Below are positions 35,833-42,994 of a stretch of 64,000 nucleotides of DNA, piece by piece. Numbering within the stretch: position 1 is the first letter of the stretch; every line of letters starts with the position of its first letter. The stretch spans positions 62,001 through 126,000 of the forward strand of contig JAHCHY010000012.1 of NCBI GenBank assembly GCA_026129485.1. Direction: 5' to 3'. The translations under genes and the position numbers were made by a program. The notes below the pieces were generated by a model that made no database searches, was not told where the DNA came from, and saw only the letters and a list, made by a program, of their open reading frames with translations. Source of the stretch: Cyclobacteriaceae bacterium. GTDB lineage: Bacteria; Bacteroidota; Bacteroidia; Cytophagales; Cyclobacteriaceae.

Positions 35833-37062
35833 TTACGACTTGCGTTCAGACTCATCGTAAACCAGCCAGTAGTATCTTTCTTCGAGGGAATCCCACGTGG
35901 CAACCAGCAGTAAAACCAGCAGGCTTACCGTAAAGGTTGCAAAGCTCTCGCCCAGTACGCTTATATAAGTAGCAAATACAAACAGGCGCACAATTTCGGC
36001 CATAAATACCCAACGTTGCTGTTCCAGCAATGCTCCGCAGTTGATAAGTGTAATTAAAATCAGCGTTACAATAAAAAACTTATCGGCAAACGTGAATTGA
36101 TTGAAGTACAGGGTGAAAAAGAAAAGCCCGATCAATGCTGCGGCAATCTGAATATTGAGATATGCCTTAAACCGGGAAGTAGATCGGAAAGGCGCTTTGG
36201 CCGGTAACAATTTCTTTTCCAAGGCCGGGCGAATGCCTGCATCCATGTTTTCGGGCTTACCGAAAATTATCTTCAGCGATTTCCAAACGCTGCCGCTGCG
36301 CCTGCATGCTTCCCACAATTCAGCGTAATAGTGAAAATGCTGCCACAGAAAGCTTTTACTGGTAAGCGGATGCGTTAGTCCGTATATGGGTTTTTCTTCT
36401 TCTGCCTGGAAGGTGCCGAAGAGCTTATCCCAGAAAACAAAGATATCGCCATAATTCTTGTCGAGATACTTAGGGTTGGAGGCATGGTGCACACCGTGGT
36501 GCGAGGGTGTTATCAGGATATGCTCCAGCCATCCCAGCTTACCAATTACCTGCGTGTGTGTAAAAAAGGAATACGTGCCATGCACCACAAGGATAGCAAT
36601 TACCATAGCCGGGTGAAAGCCCGCTAATGGCAACAGGCACCAGAATAAATTGCGAACAATAGCTTGCAGGGTGGTAATACGGGCCGATACGGTATAATTA
36701 AATTCTTCGCTTTGGTGATGTACAATATGCGCCCCCCAAAACAGGTTTATTTCATGCCCAAGCCGGTGGTACCAGTACCACACCAGGTCGGTAGACAATA
36801 ATAATAAGATCCAAACCCACCAGGCATTGGGTATCTGCCAGATAGCGAAGTGCTCATACACATAATAATACATGCCGTAGAAGCTGCCGGTAACCAGCAG
36901 GTTTAATAAACGCTCGGCTATACCCACTGAAATGTTAGCTACGGAATTCTCGTAGGTGATCAAATCTCCTTTTTTCTTGCGCCTGGCTACCCAATACTCC
37001 AATCCTAAAAACAGGAAAAAAGCGGGCATAATGAAGGCGGCAAAATTGAGCTGGTAGTCCAT
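35833..37062 (-). CDS. Fatty acid hydroxylase / sterol desaturase family membrane protein
   Basis: The 409-residue integral membrane protein has the three His clusters of the di-iron fatty-acid-hydroxylase superfamily: HRLGH at 99-103, HIVHH at 112-116 and HHGVHH at 188-193. These bind two metal ions in a non-haem oxygenase. Membrane helices precede and separate the clusters, and about 150 further residues with three more helices follow. The layout resembles alkylglycerol-monooxygenase-type members more than sterol desaturases; the lipid substrate is unknown. It stands alone on the minus strand with its own terminator, divergent from the DUF1684 gene. Confidence 0.88.
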   Translation of the reverse strand: MDYQLNFAAFIMPAFFLFLGLEYWVARRKKKGDLITYENSVANISVGIAERLLNLLVTGSFYGMYYYVYEHFAIWQIPNAWWVWILLLLSTDLVWYWYHRLGHEINLFWGAHIVHHQSEEFNYTVSARITTLQAIVRNLFWCLLPLAGFHPAMVIAILVVHGTYSFFTHTQVIGKLGWLEHILITPSHHGVHHASNPKYLDKNYGDIFVFWDKLFGTFQAEEEKPIYGLTHPLTSKSFLWQHFHYYAELWEACRRSGSVWKSLKIIFGKPENMDAGIRPALEKKLLPAKAPFRSTSRFKAYLNIQIAAALIGLFFFTLYFNQFTFADKFFIVTLILITLINCGALLEQQRWVFMAEIVRLFVFATYISVLGESFATFTVSLLVLLLVATWDSLEERYYWLVYDESERKS

Positions 37063-37188
37063 AGATTAAAAATTTTTTGAACCTGCTGTTTTGAATCAAA
37101 AAGACTGCCACAAATATACTCTATTGTTTTAGTAGATTATTAACACCAGGCCGTTAATTTGCGATCCTGACAAAAATCACCATTCTGT

Positions 37189-38115
37189 ATGCGTTATACA
37201 CTATTAATTATCTCCGGCTTGTTATTGCAATCGTGTGCTGGTAAAAAAGAATTATCGCCCGAAGCCCTGAAGGCCTATAAAGCTGAAATAGCCACCTGGC
37301 AGGCCAAACGGGTTGAAGACCTGAAGGCCCCGAATGGCTGGCTGAACCTGGTTGGCTTGCATTGGCTGGAGCCGGGTATTAATTCGTTTGGCAGCGCCAG
37401 CAGCAATACTGTTATTTTTCCTGAAGGTAAAATTGCCGCACAGGCAGGGTACTTTTTTGTGAAGGATAACATAGTAACAATAACCGTTAACAACGGTGTC
37501 CCGGTTTTTGCAAACGGAAAGGCTGTTACCAGCCGGGTAATTTTTCACCCGGATTCGGCACGGGCCACAACGCTGACCAGTGGCGATCTGCAATGGAATA
37601 TCATTCAAAGAGATTCAAAGCTGGGCATTCGCCTGCGCGACCGGGCATCGGCAGAAGTACAAAGCTTTACGGGTATTGACCGGTTTGAATTAAATCCCGA
37701 TTACAGGATTGAAGCCCGTTGGGAAGCCGCAGACTCTGCCCGCACCATTGATATTACAAATGTGCTGGGTCAAACCACACCCCAACGTTCGCCCGGTACA
37801 TTGGTATTTAAGCTGGAAGGAAAAGAGCAACGCTTAGATGCTTTAGCTGGCAGAGATGAATTGTTTATCATTTTTGCAGATGCTACCAGCGGCCATGAAA
37901 CGTATGGTGGCGGACGGTTTGTTTATACCGGTTTGCCCGATAAAGCCACCAACACCGTAGTAATCGATTTTAATAAAGCCTATAACCCGCCTTGTGTGTT
38001 CACACCGTATGCCACGTGCCCGCTCCCGCCCGGGCAGAATGTTTTATCGGTGGCTATTCCGGCAGGAGAGAAAAATTACAAGAATGCACAGCTTCATATT
38101 GCCAAGGGTGAATAA
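37189..38115 (+). CDS. DUF1684 lipoprotein
   Basis: The 308-residue protein has a lipoprotein signal (MRYTLLIISGLLLQSC, Cys16). The mature part matches DUF1684: WQAKRVEDLKAPNGWLNLVG near residue 38, then LHWLEPG, a beta-rich middle, and the C-terminal GGGRFVYTGLPD followed by DFNKAYNPPCVFTPYATCPL. DUF1684 proteins are common in Bacteroidota and have no established biochemical function. It precedes the sulfur-responsive leader region but is separated from it by a promoter-like sequence, so it is probably not part of that operon. Confidence 0.88.
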   Translation: MRYTLLIISGLLLQSCAGKKELSPEALKAYKAEIATWQAKRVEDLKAPNGWLNLVGLHWLEPGINSFGSASSNTVIFPEGKIAAQAGYFFVKDNIVTITVNNGVPVFANGKAVTSRVIFHPDSARATTLTSGDLQWNIIQRDSKLGIRLRDRASAEVQSFTGIDRFELNPDYRIEARWEAADSARTIDITNVLGQTTPQRSPGTLVFKLEGKEQRLDALAGRDELFIIFADATSGHETYGGGRFVYTGLPDKATNTVVIDFNKAYNPPCVFTPYATCPLPPGQNVLSVAIPAGEKNYKNAQLHIAKGE

Positions 38116-38130
38116 AAAAATTTCATCATT

Positions 38131-38151
38131 AGTCTATAAATTCCATAGACT
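38131..38151. promoter_or_regulatory. Operator-like inverted repeat AGTCTAT-N7-ATAGACT
   Basis: AGTCTAT (38131-38137) and ATAGACT (38145-38151) are perfectly complementary with a 7-base spacer. No T-run follows. The repeat ends just before a possible -33 TTG (38155-38157), and TACGTTTA at 38178-38185 could be the -7 box, so a protein bound here would affect the start of the leader transcript. Confidence 0.4.
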
Positions 38152-38191
38152 TAGTTGCATAATTAAAAAATCGATAGTACGTTTACACCAC

Positions 38192-38302
38192 ATTTATACA
38201 GAAGGGGGGAAAGACAGGCTTGATGATCCCCTGGCAACTTTCGGGATAGCCGAATAAGTGCCACAACCTGCTTCCGGCAAGGTGCCGGGAAGAATTATAA
38301 AT
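38192..38302 (+). promoter_or_regulatory. SAM-I-like riboswitch aptamer (divergent)
   Basis: ATTTATA (38192-38198) and TATAAAT (38296-38302) can close a P1 helix. Inside are the SAM-I landmarks in order: GACAGGCTTGATGATCCC, the GGCAAC box, an AAGTGCCA strand that can pair back to it, and a strong final hairpin CTTCCGGC/GCCGGGAAG. It aligns by eye with the canonical S-box at 41555-41651, but the helix sequences differ and P1 is entirely A-T. The aptamer ends 11 bases before the leader peptide ATG. A covariance search would settle the class. Confidence 0.72.
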
Positions 38303-38313
38303 TATAGTATACC

Positions 38314-38385
38314 ATGAAAGCTACAGCACTCAACTCACCCCTGGATCAGGCACGGCATAACAACGCATGTTGTTGTTGCCGGTAA
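38314..38385 (+). CDS. Leader peptide with four consecutive Cys codons
   Basis: A 24-codon frame encodes 23 residues, starting MKATALNSPLDQARHNNA and ending CCCCR. Cys codons at 38368-38379 are TGT TGT TGT TGC. They lie inside a hairpin: AACAAC (38359-38364) pairs with GTTGTT (38369-38374) and GGCA (38354-38357) with TGCC (38377-38380). Such codon runs in leader peptides normally sense charged tRNA or ribosome stalling, here for cysteine. A role in attenuation of the ATP-grasp operon is inferred from position, directly after a SAM-I-like aptamer and before a further hairpin. Confidence 0.68.
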   Translation: MKATALNSPLDQARHNNACCCCR

Positions 38386-38395
38386 TTGTTTGTCT

Positions 38396-38426
38396 GAAGG
38401 CCTTCCGGCCTGTTCACTAATTTTTT
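38396..38426 (+). terminator. Terminator-like hairpin and T6 tract in the ATP-grasp leader
   Basis: AGGCC (38398-38402) pairs with GGCCT (38407-38411) over a TTCC loop, and TTTTTT follows at 38421-38426. The gap between stem and T-run is long for a strong terminator. GCCGG at 38378-38382, which overlaps the last Cys codon, can pair with CCGGC at 38405-38409 and would exclude this hairpin, a typical attenuator arrangement. Confidence 0.45.
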
Positions 38427-38446
38427 CACATCAACTTTTAATAATC

Positions 38447-39445
38447 ATGACTTGGTCTATAAAACCTATTGCTATCTATTATGAGCACCCTGCGTGGTTC
38501 AAGCCGCTGTTTGCCGAACTTGAAAAAAGAAGGGTTCCCTTCGTACGGCTTAATGCGGCACAATACAGCTACAATCCGGCCGAACGGGAAGCCCCCTATA
38601 GCCTTGTGCTCAATCGCATGAGTCCATCGGCCTATACACGCGGTAATGCCAGCAGCATATTTTACTCGCAACAATACCTGCGGCACTTAGAGAGATTGGG
38701 TGTATCTGTCATAAACGGAATACAGGCGGCATTAATTGAATTTTCAAAAGCCGGCCAGCTTGAGCTGCTGGCTTCGTTGGGCTTAAATTTTCCGCGTACC
38801 AAAGTTATTAATCATGTAAACCAGGTCTTGCCGGCAGCTAAATCGCTTCGGTTTCCAATACTGGTAAAAGCGAATATCGGTGGCAGCGGTGCCGGTATTC
38901 TTCGTTTTGATTCGGAAGCGGAACTAACCAAAGCCATTTCACTTAACCAGGTTTCGCTGGGACTTGATTCCGTTGCCCTGGTGCAGGAATACATTGCACC
39001 GAAAGACGGCCACATTGTTCGCGTGGAAACGGTGAACGGAAAATTTCTTTATGCCATTAAAGTATATCCGTCAGGCAGCTTTAACCTGTGCCCGGCAGAT
39101 TTCTGCGAAGTGCCCGGCTATACTTATTCGCAGGCGTCCATTCACAAAAGTGGATCGGGTGTTACGGTGGAGGCGTACACCCCGCCTGCGCATATCATTC
39201 AGGATGTGGAACGCATTGTTAAGTCTGCCCGGTTGGACCTGGGGGGTGTGGAATACCTGGTTAACCACGATGGAACACCCGTGTATTACGACATCAATGC
39301 GCTCTCAAACTTTGTAGCCAACGCCACCGATATATTGGGTTTCGATCCTTATGTGAACCTGGTGGATTATATCGAAGACCGGCTGAAACCCGTTTTTGAA
39401 CCTGATTTTGAACCCGCTTTTGACTACGAAACTCCTGTGCTATGA
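38447..39445 (+). CDS. RimK-like ATP-grasp ligase
   Basis: The protein has 332 residues from the ATG at 38447; an in-frame TTG at 38390 lies in the leader hairpin and is rejected. It is an ATP-grasp enzyme: LVKANIGGSGAGILRFDS (about residue 140) is the nucleotide-binding loop, QEYIAPKDGHIVRVETVNGK the central strand pair, and GGVEYLVNHDGTPVYYDINA the metal-binding end, with Asp-Ile-Asn where many family members have Glu-x-Asn. RimK-type enzymes join a carboxylate to an amine or thiol using ATP. It is the first gene behind a SAM/Cys-type leader and overlaps the next gene in ATGA, so a ligase for a sulfur-containing small molecule or peptide is an inference; substrate unknown. Confidence 0.85.
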   Translation: MTWSIKPIAIYYEHPAWFKPLFAELEKRRVPFVRLNAAQYSYNPAEREAPYSLVLNRMSPSAYTRGNASSIFYSQQYLRHLERLGVSVINGIQAALIEFSKAGQLELLASLGLNFPRTKVINHVNQVLPAAKSLRFPILVKANIGGSGAGILRFDSEAELTKAISLNQVSLGLDSVALVQEYIAPKDGHIVRVETVNGKFLYAIKVYPSGSFNLCPADFCEVPGYTYSQASIHKSGSGVTVEAYTPPAHIIQDVERIVKSARLDLGGVEYLVNHDGTPVYYDINALSNFVANATDILGFDPYVNLVDYIEDRLKPVFEPDFEPAFDYETPVL

Positions 39446-40683
39446 TCCGGAAAATTTATTGGGGCATTGCCCTGAATACCTTGGCTGTACTTATTTTTTC
39501 ATGCACACCGCAACCTGCCCGTTTTGAATTAGGCGCGTGGCGCGGTGTATTTAAATCGCAGGAAGCTGAATTTCCGTTTCAGTTTAATATAGTAGACGAT
39601 ACAGCCGGTACAGTAAAAGCTGTATTTATCAATGGCGAAGAGCGGGTTTACTTTGACAGTATTCGGTATGAGCGCGATTCCGTTATCGTGCCGATTGATT
39701 TGTTCGATGCGTTCTTTATAGGCAAGCTAACCGATCAATCCTGGAACGGGTATTTTCGCAAACGGCAATCCAATCGACAGGGCATTCCGTTTACGGCAAC
39801 ACCCGGCAAGCAACCGCGCTTTGTTCGCAGGCATGCCGAAAGCGCACTCCCCATTGAGGGCAAGTGGTCTGTCAGCTTGATTAATGATAAAGGTGATTCA
39901 CGCTACACGGTTGGGTTATTCGACCAACGTGATAACACCGTTACCGGAACCATTCTTACCACAACAGGTGATTACCGGTATTTTGAAGGTATTGCCGATG
40001 GTGATAGTGTAAAGCTTTCCGGCTTTGGCGGATCAAATCCATCGTTGCTCCAGGTAAAGCTTATTGACAGCACGCATATCACGGGCGAGCTTTATTCGCC
40101 CACAGGCAAGACTAAGCTGATCGCTATAAAAAGCGATACCGCCCGGCTGCCCGACCCGTACAAGCTTACTTACCTGAAACCCGGCTACGATAAATTTACG
40201 TTTCAGTTTCCTGATCTGGAAGGTAACCCGGTTTCGCTGGAAGATGAAAAATATCGTAACAAGGCCGTTATTGTTACCCTTACGGGAAGCTGGTGCCCCA
40301 ACTGCATGGATGAAACTGCTTTCCTGGCACCGTGGTATAAAGCGAACAAGCATCGGGGTGTGGAAATAATAGCGCTGAGCTTTGAACGAAAAGACGACCT
40401 GGATTTTGTACGCGAGCGCATTGATAAGCTGGTTAAGCGATTTGATGCGGAATACGATTTCCTGTTTGCAGGTTTGGCCGATAAAAAACAGGCAGCCGAA
40501 AAGCTGCCTGCGCTTAATGCCGTGCTGTCATTTCCTACCACCATCTTTATTGATAGGACGGGAAAGGTAACGAAAATACACACCGGCTTTAGCGGCCCGG
40601 CCACCGGTAAGTATTACGAAGAGTTTGTGCGCGATTTTAATGAAGAAGTAAATCGCATTGTAGGAGAAGAAAATGGTGTATAG
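39442..40683 (+). CDS. Lipoprotein with C-terminal TlpA/thioredoxin-like domain
   Basis: The 413-residue protein begins with a lipoprotein signal (LAVLIFSC, Cys about 21). The first 240 residues are beta-rich repeats of the sort found before many Bacteroidota TlpA domains (GAWRGVFKSQEAEFPFQFNI; IEGKWSVSLINDKGDSRYTV). The final 150 residues are thioredoxin-like with the active-site motif WCPNC and the cis-Pro segment FPTTIFIDRTGKV. Such proteins act in the periplasm as thiol-disulfide reductants or in cytochrome maturation. It is translationally coupled to the ATP-grasp gene (4-base overlap) and 3 bases from the hydrolase-fold gene. Confidence 0.9.
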   Translation: MIRKIYWGIALNTLAVLIFSCTPQPARFELGAWRGVFKSQEAEFPFQFNIVDDTAGTVKAVFINGEERVYFDSIRYERDSVIVPIDLFDAFFIGKLTDQSWNGYFRKRQSNRQGIPFTATPGKQPRFVRRHAESALPIEGKWSVSLINDKGDSRYTVGLFDQRDNTVTGTILTTTGDYRYFEGIADGDSVKLSGFGGSNPSLLQVKLIDSTHITGELYSPTGKTKLIAIKSDTARLPDPYKLTYLKPGYDKFTFQFPDLEGNPVSLEDEKYRNKAVIVTLTGSWCPNCMDETAFLAPWYKANKHRGVEIIALSFERKDDLDFVRERIDKLVKRFDAEYDFLFAGLADKKQAAEKLPALNAVLSFPTTIFIDRTGKVTKIHTGFSGPATGKYYEEFVRDFNEEVNRIVGEENGV

Positions 40684-40686
40684 CAC

Positions 40687-41469
40687 ATGGTCAGAAAAAA
40701 CCCTCCACTATACAGTCAGAGTTACCTGGATACCGGCAAAGGGCCTGTGGTGATTTTGCTTCATGGGTTATTCGGTAACCTGGGTATGTGGAAGCACGTT
40801 ATTGCCGCGTTGAAAAACGATTACCGGGTAATTGTGCCCCGGTTACCCTTGTTTGAGTTGCCTATAGAAAATGCCTCGGTAAAATTCCTGGTCAAGGTGT
40901 TGAATGAGTTTATCGAGTGGAATCAGCTGGATGATGTAACGCTGATTGGTCATGCCCTGGGCGGGCAGCTTTCACTTACGTACACACACCAGTACCCGAA
41001 TTGCGTAAGCAAGCTGGTGTTAAGCAGCAGTGCCGGGCTTATCGATAAGCATCCGTTTATTAACCCGCATGATGTAGTGAACAACTATGAATATGTGCAT
41101 GATAAAGTGGGGGAGGCGTTTTACCGCAAAGAGTTTGTTTCCAATAAGCTGGTAGATGAAATTTACTCTACCGTGCAAAATATTCCGAAACGTTTGGCAT
41201 TGGGTAACATTATTCGTTCCTCCCGGCATTCCGGGGTGGCATCGTTTCTGAACAAGATCGATCACCCGGTATTATTGGTGTGGGGGTTGAATGATAAAGT
41301 AAATGTACCGGAGCAGGCGCTTCACTTTCATGATCTGCTGCCAAACTCTGAAGTAAAGTTTATTGATCAGTGCGGTCATCTGCCTATGGTGGAGAACGCT
41401 GCACTGTTCAATAAATACCTGTTGCAGTTTTTAAACGAGCCTAATCCGCTTAAGAACTGGTATGGCTAA
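40687..41469 (+). CDS. Alpha/beta-hydrolase-fold protein with Ala at the nucleophile position
   Basis: The 260-residue protein has the fold's hallmarks: VVILLHGLFGNLGMWKHVI near the start, the nucleophile elbow LIGHALGG, VWGLNDKVNVP with the acid Asp, and QCGHLPMVEN with the catalytic-type His. The elbow residue, about 90, is Ala (GCC at 40954-40956) where hydrolases have Ser, Asp or Cys. GHALG also occurs in the RutD group, so Ala is not unique, but ordinary esterase chemistry is unlikely. It is the third gene of the operon. Confidence 0.88.
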   Translation: MVRKNPPLYSQSYLDTGKGPVVILLHGLFGNLGMWKHVIAALKNDYRVIVPRLPLFELPIENASVKFLVKVLNEFIEWNQLDDVTLIGHALGGQLSLTYTHQYPNCVSKLVLSSSAGLIDKHPFINPHDVVNNYEYVHDKVGEAFYRKEFVSNKLVDEIYSTVQNIPKRLALGNIIRSSRHSGVASFLNKIDHPVLLVWGLNDKVNVPEQALHFHDLLPNSEVKFIDQCGHLPMVENAALFNKYLLQFLNEPNPLKNWYG

Positions 41470-41502
41470 CAGGCAGTAGCAGAAAATATTTTGGTGCAAA
41501 GC

Positions 41503-41533
41503 TTTGGAGCAAGCCTTGCATCGTGTATGTTTG
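41503..41533 (+). promoter_or_regulatory. Bacteroidota-type promoter of the metB/C operon
   Basis: TTTG (41503-41506), 19 bases, then TATGTTTG (41526-41533) is a full match to the -33/-7 consensus. The predicted start, near 41540, lies just before the SAM-I aptamer. Confidence 0.8.
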
Positions 41534-41554
41534 CTCCACGTTCATTGTATACTA

Positions 41555-41711
41555 CTTATCAAGAAAGGCAGAGGGACTGGCCCGATGAAGCCTTAGCAAC
41601 CTGGTTTACACAGGTGCTAAATCCAGCCTCGATTTATCGGGGAAAGATGAGTTGGAAAGAGTTTTATCCGGATAGATGTAAGCTCTTCTGATTTGTCGGA
41701 AGAGCTTTTTT
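41555..41711 (+). promoter_or_regulatory. SAM-I (S-box) riboswitch with terminator
   Basis: CTTATC (41555-41560) and GATGAG (41646-41651) form P1. The core AGAGGGACTGGCCCGATGAA, then AGCAACC, GGTGCTAAATCC and the P4 hairpin are canonical. Downstream AAGCTCTTC (41680-41688) and GAAGAGCTT (41699-41707) plus a T-run to 41711 make the terminator. High SAM should stop transcription before the transsulfuration gene. Confidence 0.95.
41680..41711 (+). terminator. Expression-platform terminator of the S-box
   Basis: A perfect 9-bp stem with a 10-base loop and six T residues, 71 bases before the downstream start codon. It is the switchable part of the riboswitch; part of the P1 3' strand region could instead pair with the 5' arm in an antiterminator. 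Confidence 0.88.
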
Positions 41712-41781
41712 GTTAAAGCCCTCCGCAGACTTTTTTGGTGAGTAAAAAATAAAATCAGTTAAACACTAAAACCAAAAAAGC

Positions 41782-42975
41782 ATGTCACTCACCACAGAAC
41801 TTATTCACAGCATTCCGGTAGATGAAGCTACAGGCGCCATCTCCGTACCCATTTATCAAACCACTACGTTTGTTCACAGCTCACCGGGTGTGCACCAGGG
41901 GTATGATTACACACGATCCGGTAACCCCACGCGCAAAGTGCTGGAAGATTTAATCGCGAAAGCGGAAAAAGGCGCAACGGGTATAGCCTTTGCCAGCGGC
42001 ATGGCTGCCGTAGATGCCGTATTAAAATTGCTGAAAGCCGGAGATCATGTAATTGCCGGCAATGATATTTATGGAGGCACTTACAGGCTGCTTACCACCA
42101 TCTTTAAAAACTTTGGCATCACCACCACTTTCGTGGATTTGCAGAACGAACAGGAAATCCTGCTGGCTATTAAACCTAACACCCGGCTGGTTTGGGTGGA
42201 AACGCCCACCAATCCTTCCTTAAAAATTGTGGACATACGCAAGGTGGCAGCCATTACCAAGGCGCATCATATTTTATTGTGTGTAGATAATACGTTTGCC
42301 ACACCGGTAGCGCAACGTCCGATTGAATTAGGTGCCGATCTGGTTGTACACAGTGCAACCAAATACATTGGCGGCCACAGCGATGTAATTTCAGGTTTGG
42401 TGGTAACGGCTACCCGAGAATTGGGCGAACAGGTTTTGTTTGTTCAGAATGCAAGCGGTGCTGTGCTAAGCCCGATTGAAAGCTGGTTGCTGATACGCGG
42501 ATTGGAAACATTAGAATTACGATTTAAGCAACACTCGTATAACGCGCAGCGTATTGCCGAATTTTTAAGTGAAGAATCGTGGGTAAAAGAAGTGTATTAT
42601 CCGGGTTTGAAAGTGCATGATGGACATAAAGTAGCTGCCGGCCAGCAAAAGTATTTTGGCGGCATTGTATCGTTCCGCCTGCACGATGATTCGTTTGAAG
42701 CGGCCAAAAAATTCACCACCTCAACCAAGCTCTTTAAGCTGGCCGAAAGCCTTGGGGGTATAAAAAGCTTGGTCGCCCATCCGGCTACGATGACGCACGC
42801 ATCCATACCCAAAGAACGTCATGCCGATTTTGGTATAACCGATGGTTTGCTCCGCCTCTCTGTTGGACTGGAAGACGCAGAAGACCTGATAGCAGATTTA
42901 AAACAGGCATCTGAAAAATCGATACATCAACCCGTTGCTGCACAACACGCATCATACGCATTACAAACAAGTTAA
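41782..42975 (+). CDS. Cystathionine gamma-synthase / gamma-lyase family PLP enzyme
   Basis: The 397-residue protein belongs to the Cys/Met-metabolism PLP family. Markers: YDYTRSGNPTRKVLEDLIAK (phosphate-contact Tyr-x-Arg), FASGMAAVDAVL, VDNTFATPVAQRPIELGADL, and HSATKYIGGHSDVISG with the Schiff-base Lys. The final SLGGIKSLVAHPATMTHASI segment is typical of both synthase (metB) and lyase (mccB/metC) members. These catalyse exchange of homoserine ester and cysteine, or cleavage of cystathionine. Control by a SAM-I riboswitch argues for the biosynthetic direction toward methionine. I do not fix the gene symbol. Confidence 0.93.
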   Translation: MSLTTELIHSIPVDEATGAISVPIYQTTTFVHSSPGVHQGYDYTRSGNPTRKVLEDLIAKAEKGATGIAFASGMAAVDAVLKLLKAGDHVIAGNDIYGGTYRLLTTIFKNFGITTTFVDLQNEQEILLAIKPNTRLVWVETPTNPSLKIVDIRKVAAITKAHHILLCVDNTFATPVAQRPIELGADLVVHSATKYIGGHSDVISGLVVTATRELGEQVLFVQNASGAVLSPIESWLLIRGLETLELRFKQHSYNAQRIAEFLSEESWVKEVYYPGLKVHDGHKVAAGQQKYFGGIVSFRLHDDSFEAAKKFTTSTKLFKLAESLGGIKSLVAHPATMTHASIPKERHADFGITDGLLRLSVGLEDAEDLIADLKQASEKSIHQPVAAQHASYALQTS

Positions 42976-42994
42976 CGATCCAAACAAGCATTAG

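Noticed and set aside
37994-38257. 87-codon frame overlapping the end of the DUF1684 gene and the riboswitch
   Set aside because: Different frame from the real gene, ends inside the aptamer, no motifs.
41491-41691. 66-codon frame upstream of the metB/C gene
   Set aside because: It covers the promoter, the SAM-I aptamer and the terminator stem, which explain the sequence better.
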